From the NCBI GenBank assembly GCA_947176745.1, contig CAMWRV010000021.1, positions 1 to 42,718 on the forward strand: a DNA stretch of 42,718 nucleotides, in the 5' to 3' direction. Below, piece after piece: positions 1 to 9,723 of the stretch (within the stretch, counting starts at the first letter, position 1; every line of letters starts with the position of its first letter). The DNA comes from an uncultured Muribaculaceae bacterium (lineage in GTDB: Bacteria; Bacteroidota; Bacteroidia; Bacteroidales; Muribaculaceae). The notes beneath the pieces are model-generated. The model was not told the DNA's origin and did no database searches. It saw nothing but the letters and a program-made list of their open reading frames with translations. The position numbers were made by a program, and so were the translations under genes.

Positions 1-199
1 TTAGAAGTTGTTTAAACTAATTTTAATGGTAAGATTTATTAATATTTTGGAGCAGATTTGGCCTGTCGAAGAGGCAGCAACCTTTCGGTTGGTGCCGATG
101 AGAGAGGTCAAAGATGCCCAAAAGATTAATAAAGATTGCCATTAAGAAACAATTTTAGACACTTCTTAGGTTTCGTAAATTAGTTTAAACAACTTCTTA
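1..199. mobile_element. MITE-like foldback element
   Basis: Positions 3-23 and 177-197 are a perfect 21-bp inverted repeat. Inside it, 23-50 pairs with 118-145 with few mismatches, and 54-82 pairs with 87-115 less well around a TTTC loop at 83-86, so almost the whole stretch folds back on itself. About 30 bases on the right (146-176) lack a partner. TTA occurs at 1-3 and again at 197-199, as expected for a TTA or TA target duplication; such TNA duplications are known for the IS1031 group of the IS5 family. There is no open reading frame of transposase size. The right end abuts the ATG of the next gene, so the element supplies that gene's whole visible leader. The base before position 1 is not visible, so the duplication cannot be fully tested. 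Confidence 0.6.
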
Positions 200-1440
200 T
201 GTTGCCAGAAGGATTTCTTGAGGAAATAGACGCTTTGCCAGGAATCGACACCGCCGCCTTCGCAGCCGCGATGTCGGGTGCTCCCGAAGTGAGTTTCAAG
301 ATCAACCGCCGCAAGTGCGCCGATGCCGCCGATGCCGGATACCCCGGCGCCGAACGCGTCGGATGGTGCCCGTCGGGCTTTTATCTGGCCGAGCGTCCGC
401 AGTTTACACTCAATCCGCTTCTGCATGCCGGAGTTTTCTATGTGCAGGAAGCATCCTCAATGATCCATGAGGCAATCGTGGCGGAACTGTTCAGAAAATA
501 TAATCTGCCGCAAAAGGGAATCGCCCTCGACCTCTGCGCCGCTCCCGGCGGAAAGACCACTTCGATGATAAACGCCCTTCCCGACGGATTCACCGTGGTT
601 GCAAACGAGGTCATGCCGCAGCGTGCGAAGATACTGCGCGAGAATCTTCTCAAATGGGGATATCCAGACATTCTTGCCACATGCTCGCAGACGTCTGTCT
701 ATGCCGAAGCGGGAGAAGCCTTTGATATAGTGGCCGTCGACGCCCCATGCTCGGGAGAAGGCATGATGCGCAAGGATGAGACTGCGGCGGCGCAATGGAG
801 CCCGAGGCTTGTCGCACAGTGCGCCGCGCTGCAGCGCGAGATTCTCGACAATGCCGTGGCCTCCCTACGGCCCGGAGGATTCCTTATTTACTCGACCTGC
901 ACGTTTAACCGCACGGAAAATGAAGAGAACGTCGAGTGGCTTTCCTTCAGGCACGGACTTGAACCGATCGACATGGAGTTTCCTGCCGAATGGGGAATTG
1001 CGACTGGCGTCGGATGCGACTTGCCGGTCATGCGGTTCATGCCACACCTGACACGCGGAGAGGGGCTTTTCGCCGCGGTGCTGCGCAAACCTGGCGAACC
1101 GCACCCGCAATCAGACCGGAAGGCTCTCGCATTCCTGCGCAAGAAAGCGCGCGTGATCCTTGACGGCATACCTACAGTCTCCTTGAAAGGAAAAATCGAG
1201 ATACCGGCTTCGGAATGGGCTCTTTCCACCGCCTTCCCCTCGGGCCGCTACCCGGTGGCCGAACTCGACGAAGCCGCCGCTCTGAGTTATCTGCGCCACG
1301 AGGCGATACGCCTCGACGCCGACGCGCCGCGCGGATTCACGGTGGTGACCTACAAAGGCCATCCGCTCGGATTCGTCAAGAACATCGGCAACCGAGCCAA
1401 CAACCTCTATCCCGCCGAATGGCGTATACGCAATCTGTAA
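199..1440 (+). CDS. rsmF: rRNA cytosine-C5 methyltransferase, RsmF/NOL1-NOP2-Sun family
   Basis: The 413-residue protein is an S-adenosylmethionine-dependent RNA m5C methyltransferase that probably modifies 16S rRNA. The SAM-binding motif I is [11 protein letters not shown] at residues 111-121. The two cysteines typical of this family are present: C184 in PCSGEGMM (motif IV) and C234 in YSTCTF (motif VI). The C-terminal part, ending in [15 protein letters not shown], matches the PUA-like tail of RsmF proteins rather than RsmB. The ATG at 199 is taken as the start because it is the first one and is followed by a typical N-terminus ([10 protein letters not shown]); it lies directly at the edge of the foldback element. 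copA begins 13 bp after the stop, so the two are probably co-transcribed. The family is certain; the exact target base is inferred. Confidence 0.9.
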   Translation: MLPEGFLEEIDALPGIDTAAFAAAMSGAPEVSFKINRRKCADAADAGYPGAERVGWCPSGFYLAERPQFTLNPLLHAGVFYVQEASSMIHEAIVAELFRKYNLPQKGIALDLCAAPGGKTTSMINALPDGFTVVANEVMPQRAKILRENLLKWGYPDILATCSQTSVYAEAGEAFDIVAVDAPCSGEGMMRKDETAAAQWSPRLVAQCAALQREILDNAVASLRPGGFLIYSTCTFNRTENEENVEWLSFRHGLEPIDMEFPAEWGIATGVGCDLPVMRFMPHLTRGEGLFAAVLRKPGEPHPQSDRKALAFLRKKARVILDGIPTVSLKGKIEIPASEWALSTAFPSGRYPVAELDEAAALSYLRHEAIRLDADAPRGFTVVTYKGHPLGFVKNIGNRANNLYPAEWRIRNL

Positions 1441-1453
1441 CAGGCTACCTCAC

Positions 1454-3655
1454 ATGGGAAAACAGAATTCTGTCAAAGAGACATTTCCGGTCACCGGCAT
1501 GATGTGCGCCGTGTGCGCCGGCACAGTTCAGAAGACCCTCGCCTCGCTCCCCGGAGTGACGGAAGCCGACGTCAACTTCGCCACAGGCTCGGCCACAGTG
1601 ACATGGAATCCGGCTGTCACTTCGCCCGACACCATGAGACGCGCGCTCGACGAGGCCGGCTATGTGCTTATAACCGAGAGCGACGAGGCGCGCGCCGACG
1701 CCGAGAGAGAACGGCGCGAGGCCGCCGAATACAGCAGCATGCGCCGACGCCTGATTGTGGCCTGGATCCTGTCGCTGCCGGTGGCGGCGTTCTGCATGGT
1801 GCATTTCCACTTCCGCGGCGAGGAGTGGGTGTATATGGCACTCACCCTGACAGTCATGCTCTATTGCGGGGCGGGATTCTTCAGACGTGGTTTCCGCAGC
1901 CTTGCAGCAAAAGCGCCTACAATGGATACGCTTGTCGCCATATCGACATCTGTCAGCTTCCTTTTCTCGGCATTCAACACGGTCTTCCCTGAAGTCATGA
2001 CCTCGCGCGGCCACTCTGCCGACCTGTATTACGAGGGAGCGGCGATGATCATAACTTTCGTGCTCACCGGCAAACTGATGGAGATGCGTTCGCGACGCGG
2101 CACGGGAGCTGCGCTCCGCGCACTGACCGGACTCCAGCCGAAGACAGCACTTGCGGCCGGAGCCGACGGCGAATTCCGCGAGACCGAGGTGAGCCTGATC
2201 AAGACCGGAATGCTTGTGTCCGTGCGTCCGGGAGAACGAATCCCTGTAGACGGGACAGTGACGTCAGGACTCAGCGCTGTCGACGAAAGCATGCTTACCG
2301 GCGAGCCGGAACGTGTGGAGAAGACACCCGGATGCACCGTAACAGCCGGGACTCTCAACGGCACCGGCACTCTGACCGTCCGCGCCGACAGCGTAGGGGC
2401 CGACACCGAACTTGCACGTATCGTCAGAACAGTGCGCGAGGCACAGGGATCGAAAGCCCCCGTGCAGCGACTGGTCGACCGCATCAGCGCATGGTTCGTA
2501 CCGGCGGTCATAGCGGTGTCGGTCATCACATTCGCGGCATGGGCAATCATATCGGGAGACATTGCCCGCGCTCTCGTGTGCGCGGTGTCGGTGCTTGTCA
2601 TAGCCTGTCCCTGCGCGCTCGGACTCGCCACCCCTACGGCCATCATGGTCGGAATCGGCCGCGGAGCGCGCCGCGGGATCCTCGTCAGAGACGCCACGGC
2701 ACTCGAACTTCTCGACAAGACTGACACGGTGGTGCTCGACAAGACGGGCACAATAACATCGGGGCATCCTGTAGTAAGCGAATCTGTCTGGAAACCCGGA
2801 GCCGATATCATGAAATTTTCCGCTGCCGCCTACGGAGCGGAACTCAGATCGACACACCCTCTGGCTGAAGCTCTGTGCTCCTATTTCCGGTCTCTCGGAA
2901 TCTCGGCATCCGAACCTGAAAGTTTTGAATACACTCCCGGCAAAGGAATGACTTTCAAGACCTCAGGCATGGCATTCAGACTCGGGGGCGCGGATCTTGC
3001 ATCAGAACCCGACAGCCCTATCGCACAGGCCACCCGCGACTGGCTTGCCGAGGGAGCCGGAGTCGTTATCCTCTCCGCCGACGGCGAGCCGGCAGCCGCA
3101 TTCAAGGTGGCTGACTCTCTGCAGCCCGGCATAAAAGAGACCATAGAAAGACTCCGCGCGAGCGGACGCGAGGTCATTCTGCTTACGGGCGACCGCGAGG
3201 CGACGGCCCGGCATATCGCCTCGCTCGCGGGGATAACCGAAGTCCGCGCAGAGGCCATGCCCGATGACAAATACCGGTTTGTGGCCCGACTGCGCGAAGA
3301 GGGGCACACAGTAGCCATGGCCGGCGACGGAATCAACGACGCCGAGGCTCTTGCCGAGGCCGATGTGTCTGTCGCCATGGGAGGAGGTAGCGACATAGCC
3401 ATAGAGGTGGCGCAGCTCACTCTCGTCGGAGGCCGGATCTCGGCTCTTCCCGAGGCGTTCGCGCTCTCACGCAAGACAATACGCATCATCAAAGAGAATC
3501 TTTTCTGGGCGTTTGTTTATAATGTGACGGGCATACCGCTTGCCGCAGGCGTTCTGGCATCATCAGGCTTCCTGCTGACGCCGATGTTCGCCTCTGCGGC
3601 AATGGCTCTCTCGTCGGTGTGTGTGGTGGCAAACTCACTGCGTCTGCAGAAATAG
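1454..3655 (+). CDS. copA: Cu+-exporting P1B-type ATPase CopA
   Basis: This 733-residue inner-membrane pump exports cytosolic Cu+ using ATP. One N-terminal HMA domain (about residues 10-75) carries C18-A-V-C21 in the variant GMMCAVC. The ion-path motif is C385-P-C387, the phosphorylated aspartate is D429 in DKTGT, the HP motif occurs in STHPLAEAL, and the hinge GDGIND is at 624-629. The last two membrane segments contain the YN and MALSS/N motifs seen in Cu+ (P1B-1) pumps rather than Zn/Cd pumps. Length is normal for a one-HMA CopA. A small HMA protein follows 54 bp downstream, as expected for a copper export pair. No CueR- or CsoR-type regulator is visible here. Confidence 0.93.
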   Translation: MGKQNSVKETFPVTGMMCAVCAGTVQKTLASLPGVTEADVNFATGSATVTWNPAVTSPDTMRRALDEAGYVLITESDEARADAERERREAAEYSSMRRRLIVAWILSLPVAAFCMVHFHFRGEEWVYMALTLTVMLYCGAGFFRRGFRSLAAKAPTMDTLVAISTSVSFLFSAFNTVFPEVMTSRGHSADLYYEGAAMIITFVLTGKLMEMRSRRGTGAALRALTGLQPKTALAAGADGEFRETEVSLIKTGMLVSVRPGERIPVDGTVTSGLSAVDESMLTGEPERVEKTPGCTVTAGTLNGTGTLTVRADSVGADTELARIVRTVREAQGSKAPVQRLVDRISAWFVPAVIAVSVITFAAWAIISGDIARALVCAVSVLVIACPCALGLATPTAIMVGIGRGARRGILVRDATALELLDKTDTVVLDKTGTITSGHPVVSESVWKPGADIMKFSAAAYGAELRSTHPLAEALCSYFRSLGISASEPESFEYTPGKGMTFKTSGMAFRLGGADLASEPDSPIAQATRDWLAEGAGVVILSADGEPAAAFKVADSLQPGIKETIERLRASGREVILLTGDREATARHIASLAGITEVRAEAMPDDKYRFVARLREEGHTVAMAGDGINDAEALAEADVSVAMGGGSDIAIEVAQLTLVGGRISALPEAFALSRKTIRIIKENLFWAFVYNVTGIPLAAGVLASSGFLLTPMFASAAMALSSVCVVANSLRLQK

Positions 3656-3709
3656 TTCTACTCCACCGTCCGTTATCTATTCATAAACTTTTTATCAGAA
3701 TCACAAATT

Positions 3710-3934
3710 ATGAAATTCAAGACAAATGCGAAATGCGCCGGCTGCAGTTCGGCGATAATCAAGGCCGTGAGCGCAAAATTCCCCGATGCGGAGTGGAAAC
3801 TTGATCTCGACAGCGCCGACAAGGTTCTCGAAGCTCACGGCATACCGGAGAACGCCGAGACAGCCGCCGCTGTGGAAAAGACAATTGAGGAAACCGGATT
3901 CAAGGGAAGCTGGCTTCCCGGCACAGGATATTGA
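3710..3934 (+). CDS. small HMA-domain protein, CopZ-like copper chaperone
   Basis: The protein has 74 residues with the metal-binding pair C9-A-G-C12 at the expected place near the N-terminus of an HMA fold. No signal peptide is visible, so it is cytosolic. Proteins of this kind carry Cu+ to CopA; the adjacent copA supports that role here. The motif KCAGC differs from the usual MxCxxC by having Lys before the first Cys, so the metal and affinity are not certain. Its stop overlaps the probable start of tcdA by 4 bp, which suggests translational coupling. There is no clear TAnnTTTG promoter in the 54-bp gap after copA. Confidence 0.8.
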   Translation: MKFKTNAKCAGCSSAIIKAVSAKFPDAEWKLDLDSADKVLEAHGIPENAETAAAVEKTIEETGFKGSWLPGTGY

Positions 3935-4674
3935 CCGTGGTTCAGAACGAAAATGCGGAAAAATGGAACGACCGCACGGAGCTGCTGATCGGCTCCGGGG
4001 GAGTCGCGCGTCTTGCCGGCGCACGCGTGTTTGTGGCCGGCGTCGGCGGTGTGGGAGGATATGCCGCCGAGATGCTTGCCCGCAGCGGGACCGGACACCT
4101 CACCCTTGTGGACGCCGACTGCGTGTCGGTGACCAACCTCAACCGACAGCTGATCGCGACAATACCCGACATAGGCCGGCAGAAGACAGAACTGTTCCGC
4201 GAGCGGTTTCTCTCCATCAACCCCGCCATAGACGTGCTCGCGGTGAGCGACTTCATAACTCCCGACAACGTGGCGTCTCTTCTTGATCCGGGCTATGACT
4301 ACGTGGTAGACTGCATCGATACAGTTGCACCGAAAGTAGCACTTCTCGCCCACTGTCTGCGCAACCGCATACCCGTCATATCCTCGATGGGAGCAGGCGG
4401 ACGTCTCGACCCGACAAAAGCAGGATATGCCGACCTGTGGGAGACACGCGAAGACGGTCTCGCCCGCGCGGTGCGACAGCGGCTTAAGAAACTCGGTCTG
4501 CGGCGCCCGCTGCGAGTGGTGGCAAGTTCGGAAGCGCCGCGCGCCGGTGCGGTGATAGCCCTCGACGAGCGCAACAAGCGGAGTTCTTACGGCACCCTCG
4601 CCACCATCCCCTCTCTCTTCGGCATTCTTCTCGCCAGCAAAGTCATAAACGACCTGACAAGCCCCCACAAATGA
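3931..4674 (+). CDS. tcdA: tRNA threonylcarbamoyladenosine dehydratase TcdA (ThiF/E1-like)
   Basis: This E1-like enzyme uses ATP to cyclise t6A37 of tRNA to ct6A. The nucleotide-binding loop GVGGVGGY lies at about residues 37-44, followed by the acidic [15 protein letters not shown] segment and the [11 protein letters not shown] segment typical of the family. The length (about 247 residues) fits TcdA and is too short for a MoeB with a rhodanese domain. No in-frame ATG exists near the N-terminus: the start is a TTG at 3931, overlapping the previous stop, or a GTG at 3937. The lolD-like gene overlaps its stop by 4 bp. Copper genes upstream and a lipoprotein-transport ATPase downstream imply transcriptional coupling more than shared function. 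Confidence 0.88.
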   Translation: MTVVQNENAEKWNDRTELLIGSGGVARLAGARVFVAGVGGVGGYAAEMLARSGTGHLTLVDADCVSVTNLNRQLIATIPDIGRQKTELFRERFLSINPAIDVLAVSDFITPDNVASLLDPGYDYVVDCIDTVAPKVALLAHCLRNRIPVISSMGAGGRLDPTKAGYADLWETREDGLARAVRQRLKKLGLRRPLRVVASSEAPRAGAVIALDERNKRSSYGTLATIPSLFGILLASKVINDLTSPHK

Positions 4675-5321
4675 TCGAACTAAGAAACATATGCAAATCA
4701 TACGGCAGTCTCGCCGTGCTCTCGGATGTCAGCCTGACCGTCGGAAACAACGAGATAATCACCATCGTCGGCCCGAGCGGAGCCGGAAAGACCACACTGC
4801 TCCAGATAGCAGGTTCGCTCGACCGCCCCGACAGCGGCAAGGTGATATATGACGGCACCGACCTGTCGGGTCTCAACGACCGCAGGCTGTCGGAGTTCCG
4901 CAACCGCAATATCGGATTCATCTTCCAGTTCCACCAGCTACTTCCGGAATTCACCGCGGTCGAGAACGCCGCCATGCCCGCGCTGATAGCAGGAACACCC
5001 CGTCGGAAAGCGTTCGACAAGGCGTCGGAGCTTCTCGACATGCTCGGCCTCGGAGAGAGACTGCGCCACAAACCGTCTGAGATGTCGGGCGGCGAGAGGC
5101 AGCGGACGGCAGTGGCACGCGCCCTTATAAACGACCCGCGTGTGGTTTTCGCCGACGAACCGACCGGAAGCCTCGACTCGCGCAACCGCGACGAGATCCG
5201 CTCCCTGATATCCGATCTGCGCCAACGCCTCGGACAGACATTCGTGATCGTCACCCATGACCCGTCAGTGAGCGAGATCGCCGACCGGACCATCCGGATG
5301 GCCGACGGCCGCATTATCTGA
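4671..5321 (+). CDS. lolD: ABC transporter ATP-binding protein, LolD-like
   Basis: The 216-residue ATPase has Walker [10 protein letters not shown] (34-42), signature SGGERQ (139-144), Walker [13 protein letters not shown] and an H-loop in VIVTHD. The [16 protein letters not shown] segment after the Q-loop is typical of the LolD/MacB/FtsE branch. LolD drives release of lipoproteins from the inner membrane through LolC/E permeases, none of which is encoded nearby; solitary lolD genes are common in Bacteroidota. The ATG overlaps the tcdA stop as ATGA. FtsE or another MacB-type exporter ATPase is the main alternative. Confidence 0.8.
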   Translation: MIELRNICKSYGSLAVLSDVSLTVGNNEIITIVGPSGAGKTTLLQIAGSLDRPDSGKVIYDGTDLSGLNDRRLSEFRNRNIGFIFQFHQLLPEFTAVENAAMPALIAGTPRRKAFDKASELLDMLGLGERLRHKPSEMSGGERQRTAVARALINDPRVVFADEPTGSLDSRNRDEIRSLISDLRQRLGQTFVIVTHDPSVSEIADRTIRMADGRII

Positions 5322-5373
5322 CACCTCCGGCCGCAGTCAGTTTCTGTACTATGCGGTAATGAAATGTATCGGA

Positions 5374-5405
5374 TTTGCAGGTTTGGAAAATATTGAGTAA
5401 GTTTG
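5374..5405 (+). promoter_or_regulatory. Bacteroidota-type promoter
   Basis: TTTG at 5374-5377 and TAAGTTTG at 5398-5405 are separated by 20 bp, matching the -33/-7 arrangement of the primary sigma factor in this phylum. It would start a transcript near 5412 with a leader of about 85 nt for the gene at 5498. It also marks the end of the rsmF-to-lolD gene string. Confidence 0.7.
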
Positions 5406-5497
5406 CATCCTGATTTGGCGGCAAAAGGCATCCATCCATGCGCCGCAACAGATTTACAAGCATACCAAGTTAACCTACAACTCATTACAAACCTCAA

Positions 5498-7249
5498 ATG
5501 AAATCACGATTTCTTTATGCTCTGGCAGCATTGATGCTGCCGGCTCTACCCTCCTTGGCCGACGGGTTCACCATTTACTATGACAATTCCGCCACACAAT
5601 GGGAAAGTGTCGGAATACATTACTGGGGCAACCTGCAGACCGAATGGCCCGGCATCGAGATCGACCATGTGGATGGCGATATCTGGGCTTACACCTTCCC
5701 CTCGACGCCGTCAAGTGCAACCCGCTTTCTTTTCAAGCACGCCACTCTCGAAGGCGACAGCTACCAGACAGCCGATTCATCCCAGGCTCCGGCCAACGGA
5801 CATCTCTATAAAGGGGCCGGCGGAGAAAAAGGGAAATTGACAGACGAGGGAGTCTATACCGGAGATCCGGCACCGACAACCGCCACAGTGACAGCGAATC
5901 CGCGCACCGGCACACGTTTCTCTGACCAGATAACCGTAACTCTTACAGTCTCTCCGTCGGTTCCGATCAGATACACCACCGACGGGAGCACGCCGACAGC
6001 AGCATCTCCGGTCTATTCCTCGCCGCTCACATTCAGCAAGTCCACAGAGCTCCGCACCCTGACAGTAACCGACGAAGGAGTCGAGAAGACCCAGACCTTC
6101 ATCTATACGAAGCGCAACATAATCGAAGCTGTCAACGGAAAACTTGAGACCGAATACTACCGTGTAAATCCCGACGGAAAGAACGGCAGCAACCGCACGG
6201 TCAACGTGCAATTCACAATGCACCCAGGCACCAACTACCAGTGCACAGCCGACAACGCGCTGTCCAACTGGACGGAAAACGATCTGATCTGTCAGGGTGT
6301 GGCCCGCGACATAGCCTCGGCTTTCAGAGGGAAGCATGAATATCCGGTCATCGACTCTTACGCGGTCTATGCCGCCTACGACACCGACAACCTCTATCTC
6401 GGCGTACAGTACGTCTATGCCGTGTGGGATGCCGCAGGTGACGGAAAATCCGACAACGACAGACACCGTCCCTGGATGATGGACGGCCGCATAATGCTCG
6501 CTTTCGACCTTGACCCCGACAAGGAATTCGAGGGTGTGCTCACAAACGGCAACACCATATGGGACGCCGACGGACAGTATAACGTGATGCGCAACGGCAC
6601 AGACTGCATCTGGCTCGGCAACACAAAACCGACAGTCGGTGTGCCCGCGCTCTTCTTCCCCGACGCAAACGGCACGACAAGCTATGACGAACCTTACTGC
6701 GTCACTTTCGGCAGCGAGCCGTTCTATGGCGTGGCCAACGGACTTCTCCCCGACATCGAGCACATATGGGGACAGGCTGATTTCGGATATGACCCCGAAG
6801 AACTGCGCACAAACGAAGGATTTGTCGATCTCATCGGCGAGGTGGCACGCGACAAACACACATTCTACGAATGGAAGTTCCCCCTCTCGAAACTCGGAGT
6901 TACCGAACAGTATATCAAAGACAACGGCATCGGCGTCATGGTAATCGACACATACGGACAGGGAGCGATCGGATCAACCCCCTACGATCCGTCAGTGTTC
7001 GACAACGCGGCCACATCATACTCCAAAGATCCCTCGACAAGCGCGGAAAAAGAGGACACCGACATCTTCACCTTCCGTCATGCACGCATAGGTGGCGACA
7101 TCGAATCGGGCGTGAACGCGATCTCCGCCGAAGCAGACGAGAGCGCAGCCGCCGAATACTACACCATCGACGGACGACGCGTGGCAGAACCCGCACAGGG
7201 ACTCTACATCGTGCGCCGCGGAGGCAAAGCCACCAAAGTCATATTCTGA
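5498..7249 (+). CDS. secreted modular glycan-binding protein with C-terminal sorting tail
   Basis: The 583-residue protein has a signal peptide (1-21, cleavage after SLA). Residues about 23-105 resemble starch-binding modules of the CBM26/25 type (aromatic FTIYY, HYWG, EWPG, WAYTFP). Residues about 128-205 match the chitobiase/hexosaminidase C-terminal fold (IRYTTDGSTPT). A large region at about 210-530, with YDTDNLYLGVQY and FDLDPD, resembles CBM9/DOMON-like carbohydrate-binding domains. The end (YYTIDGRRV ... GLYIVRRGGKATKVIF) is a type A-like sorting tail. No glycosidase catalytic domain is recognised. It probably binds extracellular glycans, though the substrate is unknown. It has its own promoter upstream and is separated from the B12 locus by a second promoter. 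Confidence 0.75.
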   Translation: MKSRFLYALAALMLPALPSLADGFTIYYDNSATQWESVGIHYWGNLQTEWPGIEIDHVDGDIWAYTFPSTPSSATRFLFKHATLEGDSYQTADSSQAPANGHLYKGAGGEKGKLTDEGVYTGDPAPTTATVTANPRTGTRFSDQITVTLTVSPSVPIRYTTDGSTPTAASPVYSSPLTFSKSTELRTLTVTDEGVEKTQTFIYTKRNIIEAVNGKLETEYYRVNPDGKNGSNRTVNVQFTMHPGTNYQCTADNALSNWTENDLICQGVARDIASAFRGKHEYPVIDSYAVYAAYDTDNLYLGVQYVYAVWDAAGDGKSDNDRHRPWMMDGRIMLAFDLDPDKEFEGVLTNGNTIWDADGQYNVMRNGTDCIWLGNTKPTVGVPALFFPDANGTTSYDEPYCVTFGSEPFYGVANGLLPDIEHIWGQADFGYDPEELRTNEGFVDLIGEVARDKHTFYEWKFPLSKLGVTEQYIKDNGIGVMVIDTYGQGAIGSTPYDPSVFDNAATSYSKDPSTSAEKEDTDIFTFRHARIGGDIESGVNAISAEADESAAAEYYTIDGRRVAEPAQGLYIVRRGGKATKVIF

Positions 7250-7324
7250 TCCCGGCGCCGGGTCTGGCCCAGGGTCCGGCGCAGTCCATGTCTCGCTCCG
7301 TCCGGCAAGTGTGTTCCGATTTTT

Positions 7325-7356
7325 TTTGGAAGATCGGGAATATTTGATTAAATTTG
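7325..7356 (+). promoter_or_regulatory. promoter of the vitamin B12 locus
   Basis: TTTG at 7325-7328 and a perfect TAAATTTG at 7349-7356 are separated by 20 bp. Transcription would start near 7363, immediately before the cobalamin riboswitch, which fixes this as the promoter of the B12 locus. Confidence 0.85.
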
Positions 7357-7367
7357 CCGCCGGAAAA

Positions 7368-7560
7368 CGGTATCCTGCCCAAGAGAGGGAATGAGGATCA
7401 AAAGGGAATCCGGTGAGAATCCGGAACAGTACCCGCTGCTGTAAGTCCACCCACAGAGACTTCGCACGGCCATTGGGACACGGTGTCCCGAGAAGGCGCG
7501 AAGATCTCGGACAAGTCAGAAGACCTGCCGTTGACCCACATACGACAACGCCTGCGGGAC
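7368..7560 (+). promoter_or_regulatory. cobalamin riboswitch
   Basis: The stretch has the conserved core blocks in order: AAGGGAATCCGGTGAGAATC (7401-7420) leading into the CAGTACCCGCTGCTGTAA block (7436-7444 at its end), then a GGCCATTGGG block near 7468-7477, GAGAAGGCG near 7490-7498, and the B12 box AGTCAGAAGACCTGCC (7514-7529). It lies between a promoter at 7325-7356 and a terminator hairpin at 7647-7689, followed by the btuB start at 7705. In this class adenosylcobalamin binding lowers expression of transport genes. The outer limits are approximate because the P1 helix and the kissing-loop partner were not folded computationally. Confidence 0.93.
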
Positions 7561-7646
7561 AATGGGCAGATGATCGGCATAAGCAGACAGCGAGACAAAA
7601 GTCTGGCGTGCGTCCGCGCACGCGGACCGGCGCGCAAATACCATAC

Positions 7647-7689
7647 AATCCCGTCGGCGTATCCCCGGATGCGCAGACGGGATTTTTTT
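7647..7689 (+). terminator. intrinsic terminator of the cobalamin riboswitch
   Basis: The 9-bp outer stem 7647-7655 / 7676-7684 (AATCCCGTC with GACGGGATT) encloses a second 8-bp stem (GCGTATCC with GGATGCGC, one G-T pair) and runs into seven T residues at 7683-7689. It ends 15 bp before the btuB ATG. The position shows that the riboswitch can act by premature transcription termination. Confidence 0.85.
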
Positions 7690-7704
7690 GCGCCCCGACA
7701 CACC

Positions 7705-9705
7705 ATGAAACAGACATTGACTCTGACCGCGGCTCTGCTCGCCACATATCTCAATGCACACGCCTCAGCCACTGAGGCGGCTGACAGCACACGCCATCTC
7801 GACGAAATCGTCGTCTCTGCCTCACGGCCGGGGAGCGACGTCATTCCGGCGCAGACACTTTCGGGCGAGGAGCTGAAAGGACTCAACTCCAACAGCGTCG
7901 CCGACGCCCTGCGATACTTCTCGGGGGTGCAGGTCAAAGACTATGGAGGCGTCGGAGGCATCAAGACCGTCAATATCCGGTCGATGGGCACAAACCATAC
8001 CGGCGTGGTCTACGACGGCGTCGAACTGGGCAACGCACAGAACGGACAGATCGACCTCGGACAATTCTCACTCGACAACATCGAGGCCCTTTCTCTCTAC
8101 AACGGCCAGAAAAGCGAGATTCTGCAGCCGGCCAAAGACTTCGGGTCGGCCGGAACGATTTACATGCGCACCCGCACGCCGCAGTTCGGCGAGGGGGAGA
8201 CTTATCACGCACGAATGACGGTAAGGACCGGCTCGTTCGATCTTCTGAACCCATCGGCGCTCATAGAAGTGAAACTCAGCGAGACAGTGAAGGCCTCGCT
8301 GAGCGCCGAGTGGGTCAACTCAAGCGGCAAGTACAAGTTCCGCTACCGGCGCGTCAATCCGGCCGGAGAACTCGCCTACGACACTGTGGCAACACGCCAG
8401 AACGGCGACATCAACGCCACCCGGCTCGAACTCAACACTTACGGGGCTCTGCGCAACGGCTCATGGATGGCCAAAGTCTACAATTACAACTCCGAACGCG
8501 GAGTGCCCGGCGCCATCGTCAACAATGTCTGGCGGCGCGGCGAGCGCATCTGGGACACGAACTCGTTCGCACAGGCACGATACAGCGGTTTCTTCGGCAG
8601 ATTCTCCACTCTCAACAACGTCAAATATTCCGCCTACCGCACCCACTACGTCAACAACGACGACAAGCAGGTGAAGATCGACAACCTCTACCGACAGAAA
8701 GAGATATATTTCTCTTCGGCCAACGAATACGAGATCTCCGGCATATGGCGCGTATCGGCAAGCTATGACTTCATGTGGAACACGCTCGATGCCGATGTCT
8801 ACGGATTCGTAAAGCCTGACCGCATATCGAATTTCATATCGGCGGCCTCTGCGCTCGACCTTTCCCGCTTCCGTCTGCAGGCAAGCTGCCTGGCCACATT
8901 CATACATGACCGCATCCAGGGGCAGGAGGCACCCGCCGACAAGCATGTGCTGACTCCGGCGGTGTTCGCATCGGTCATTCCGCTGCGCAACCGCGACTTC
9001 TCTATCCGCGCCTTCTTCAAGCAGTCGTTCCGCATGCCGACATTCAACGACCTCTATTACGCCGACATGGGCAACTCGAAGCTAAATCCCGAACGTGTCA
9101 CCCAGTATAACGCCGGCCTGCTCTACGACCATTCGTCGCGCACATCGTTTGTCAGCGCGGCCCGGGTCAGCGCCGACGTATACTACAACCGTGTCCGCGA
9201 CAAGATCGTGGCGTATCCCAAAGGGCAGCAGTTCAGATGGACAATGCTCAACCTCGGGCTCGTCGACATACGCGGAGTGGATGTCAGCGCGCTCATAACC
9301 GTCAATCCGGTCGATGAACTCTACATCACCGCCCGCGCCCAATACACGTTCCAGAGGGCGATCGACATCACCGATCCGTCAGACAACTACTACCGCGACC
9401 AGATTCCATACATACCGCGCAATTCGGGCGCGGCTGTAGCCAACGCGCAGTGGCGCGGATGGGGACTCAACTATTCCTGGATATACGTCGGAGAACGCTA
9501 CAACCAGCAGGAAAACATACGCTACAACTACACCCAGCCCTGGTATACCTCCGACATTTCCGTCAGCAAGGATCTCAGACTCGGCAGGTTGTCGCTCCGC
9601 GCCCTGCTTGAGATCAACAACCTGCTGAGCCAGGACTACGACGTCATACTGAACTATCCGATGCCTAAGCGCAACTTCCGCATCACCATAACCGCCGAGA
9701 TCTGA
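7705..9705 (+). CDS. btuB: TonB-dependent outer-membrane vitamin B12 receptor BtuB
   Basis: The 666-residue outer-membrane receptor takes up cobalamin using TonB energy. The ATG at 7705 gives a clean signal peptide (MKQTLTLTAALLATYLNAHA) and follows the terminator; the reading frame is open upstream but runs through the riboswitch, so earlier starts are rejected. After the signal comes a TonB-box-like LDEIVVSAS, a plug domain (about 45-150, with VADALRYFSGVQVKDYGG) and a 22-strand-type barrel with the common motif FRMPTFNDLYYADMGN. The riboswitch and the BtuG-type neighbour identify the substrate. It lacks an N-terminal carboxypeptidase-like extension of the SusC kind, as expected for BtuB. 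Confidence 0.93.
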   Translation: MKQTLTLTAALLATYLNAHASATEAADSTRHLDEIVVSASRPGSDVIPAQTLSGEELKGLNSNSVADALRYFSGVQVKDYGGVGGIKTVNIRSMGTNHTGVVYDGVELGNAQNGQIDLGQFSLDNIEALSLYNGQKSEILQPAKDFGSAGTIYMRTRTPQFGEGETYHARMTVRTGSFDLLNPSALIEVKLSETVKASLSAEWVNSSGKYKFRYRRVNPAGELAYDTVATRQNGDINATRLELNTYGALRNGSWMAKVYNYNSERGVPGAIVNNVWRRGERIWDTNSFAQARYSGFFGRFSTLNNVKYSAYRTHYVNNDDKQVKIDNLYRQKEIYFSSANEYEISGIWRVSASYDFMWNTLDADVYGFVKPDRISNFISAASALDLSRFRLQASCLATFIHDRIQGQEAPADKHVLTPAVFASVIPLRNRDFSIRAFFKQSFRMPTFNDLYYADMGNSKLNPERVTQYNAGLLYDHSSRTSFVSAARVSADVYYNRVRDKIVAYPKGQQFRWTMLNLGLVDIRGVDVSALITVNPVDELYITARAQYTFQRAIDITDPSDNYYRDQIPYIPRNSGAAVANAQWRGWGLNYSWIYVGERYNQQENIRYNYTQPWYTSDISVSKDLRLGRLSLRALLEINNLLSQDYDVILNYPMPKRNFRITITAEI

Positions 9706-9723
9706 CCAGCAACAACAACAGAA

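Noticed and set aside
2029-2811. 260-codon leftward frame inside copA
   Set aside because: Shadow of a GC-rich gene with all CopA motifs on the other strand.
5777-6859. 360-codon leftward frame
   Set aside because: Shadow of the secreted glycan-binding gene; no signal or domain.
7251-7262. Palindrome CCCGGCGCCGGG after the glycan-binding gene
   Set aside because: No loop and no T-run; not a convincing terminator.
7483-7704. 5' extension of the btuB reading frame by 74 codons
   Set aside because: It runs through the riboswitch and terminator; the ATG at 7705 gives a signal peptide.
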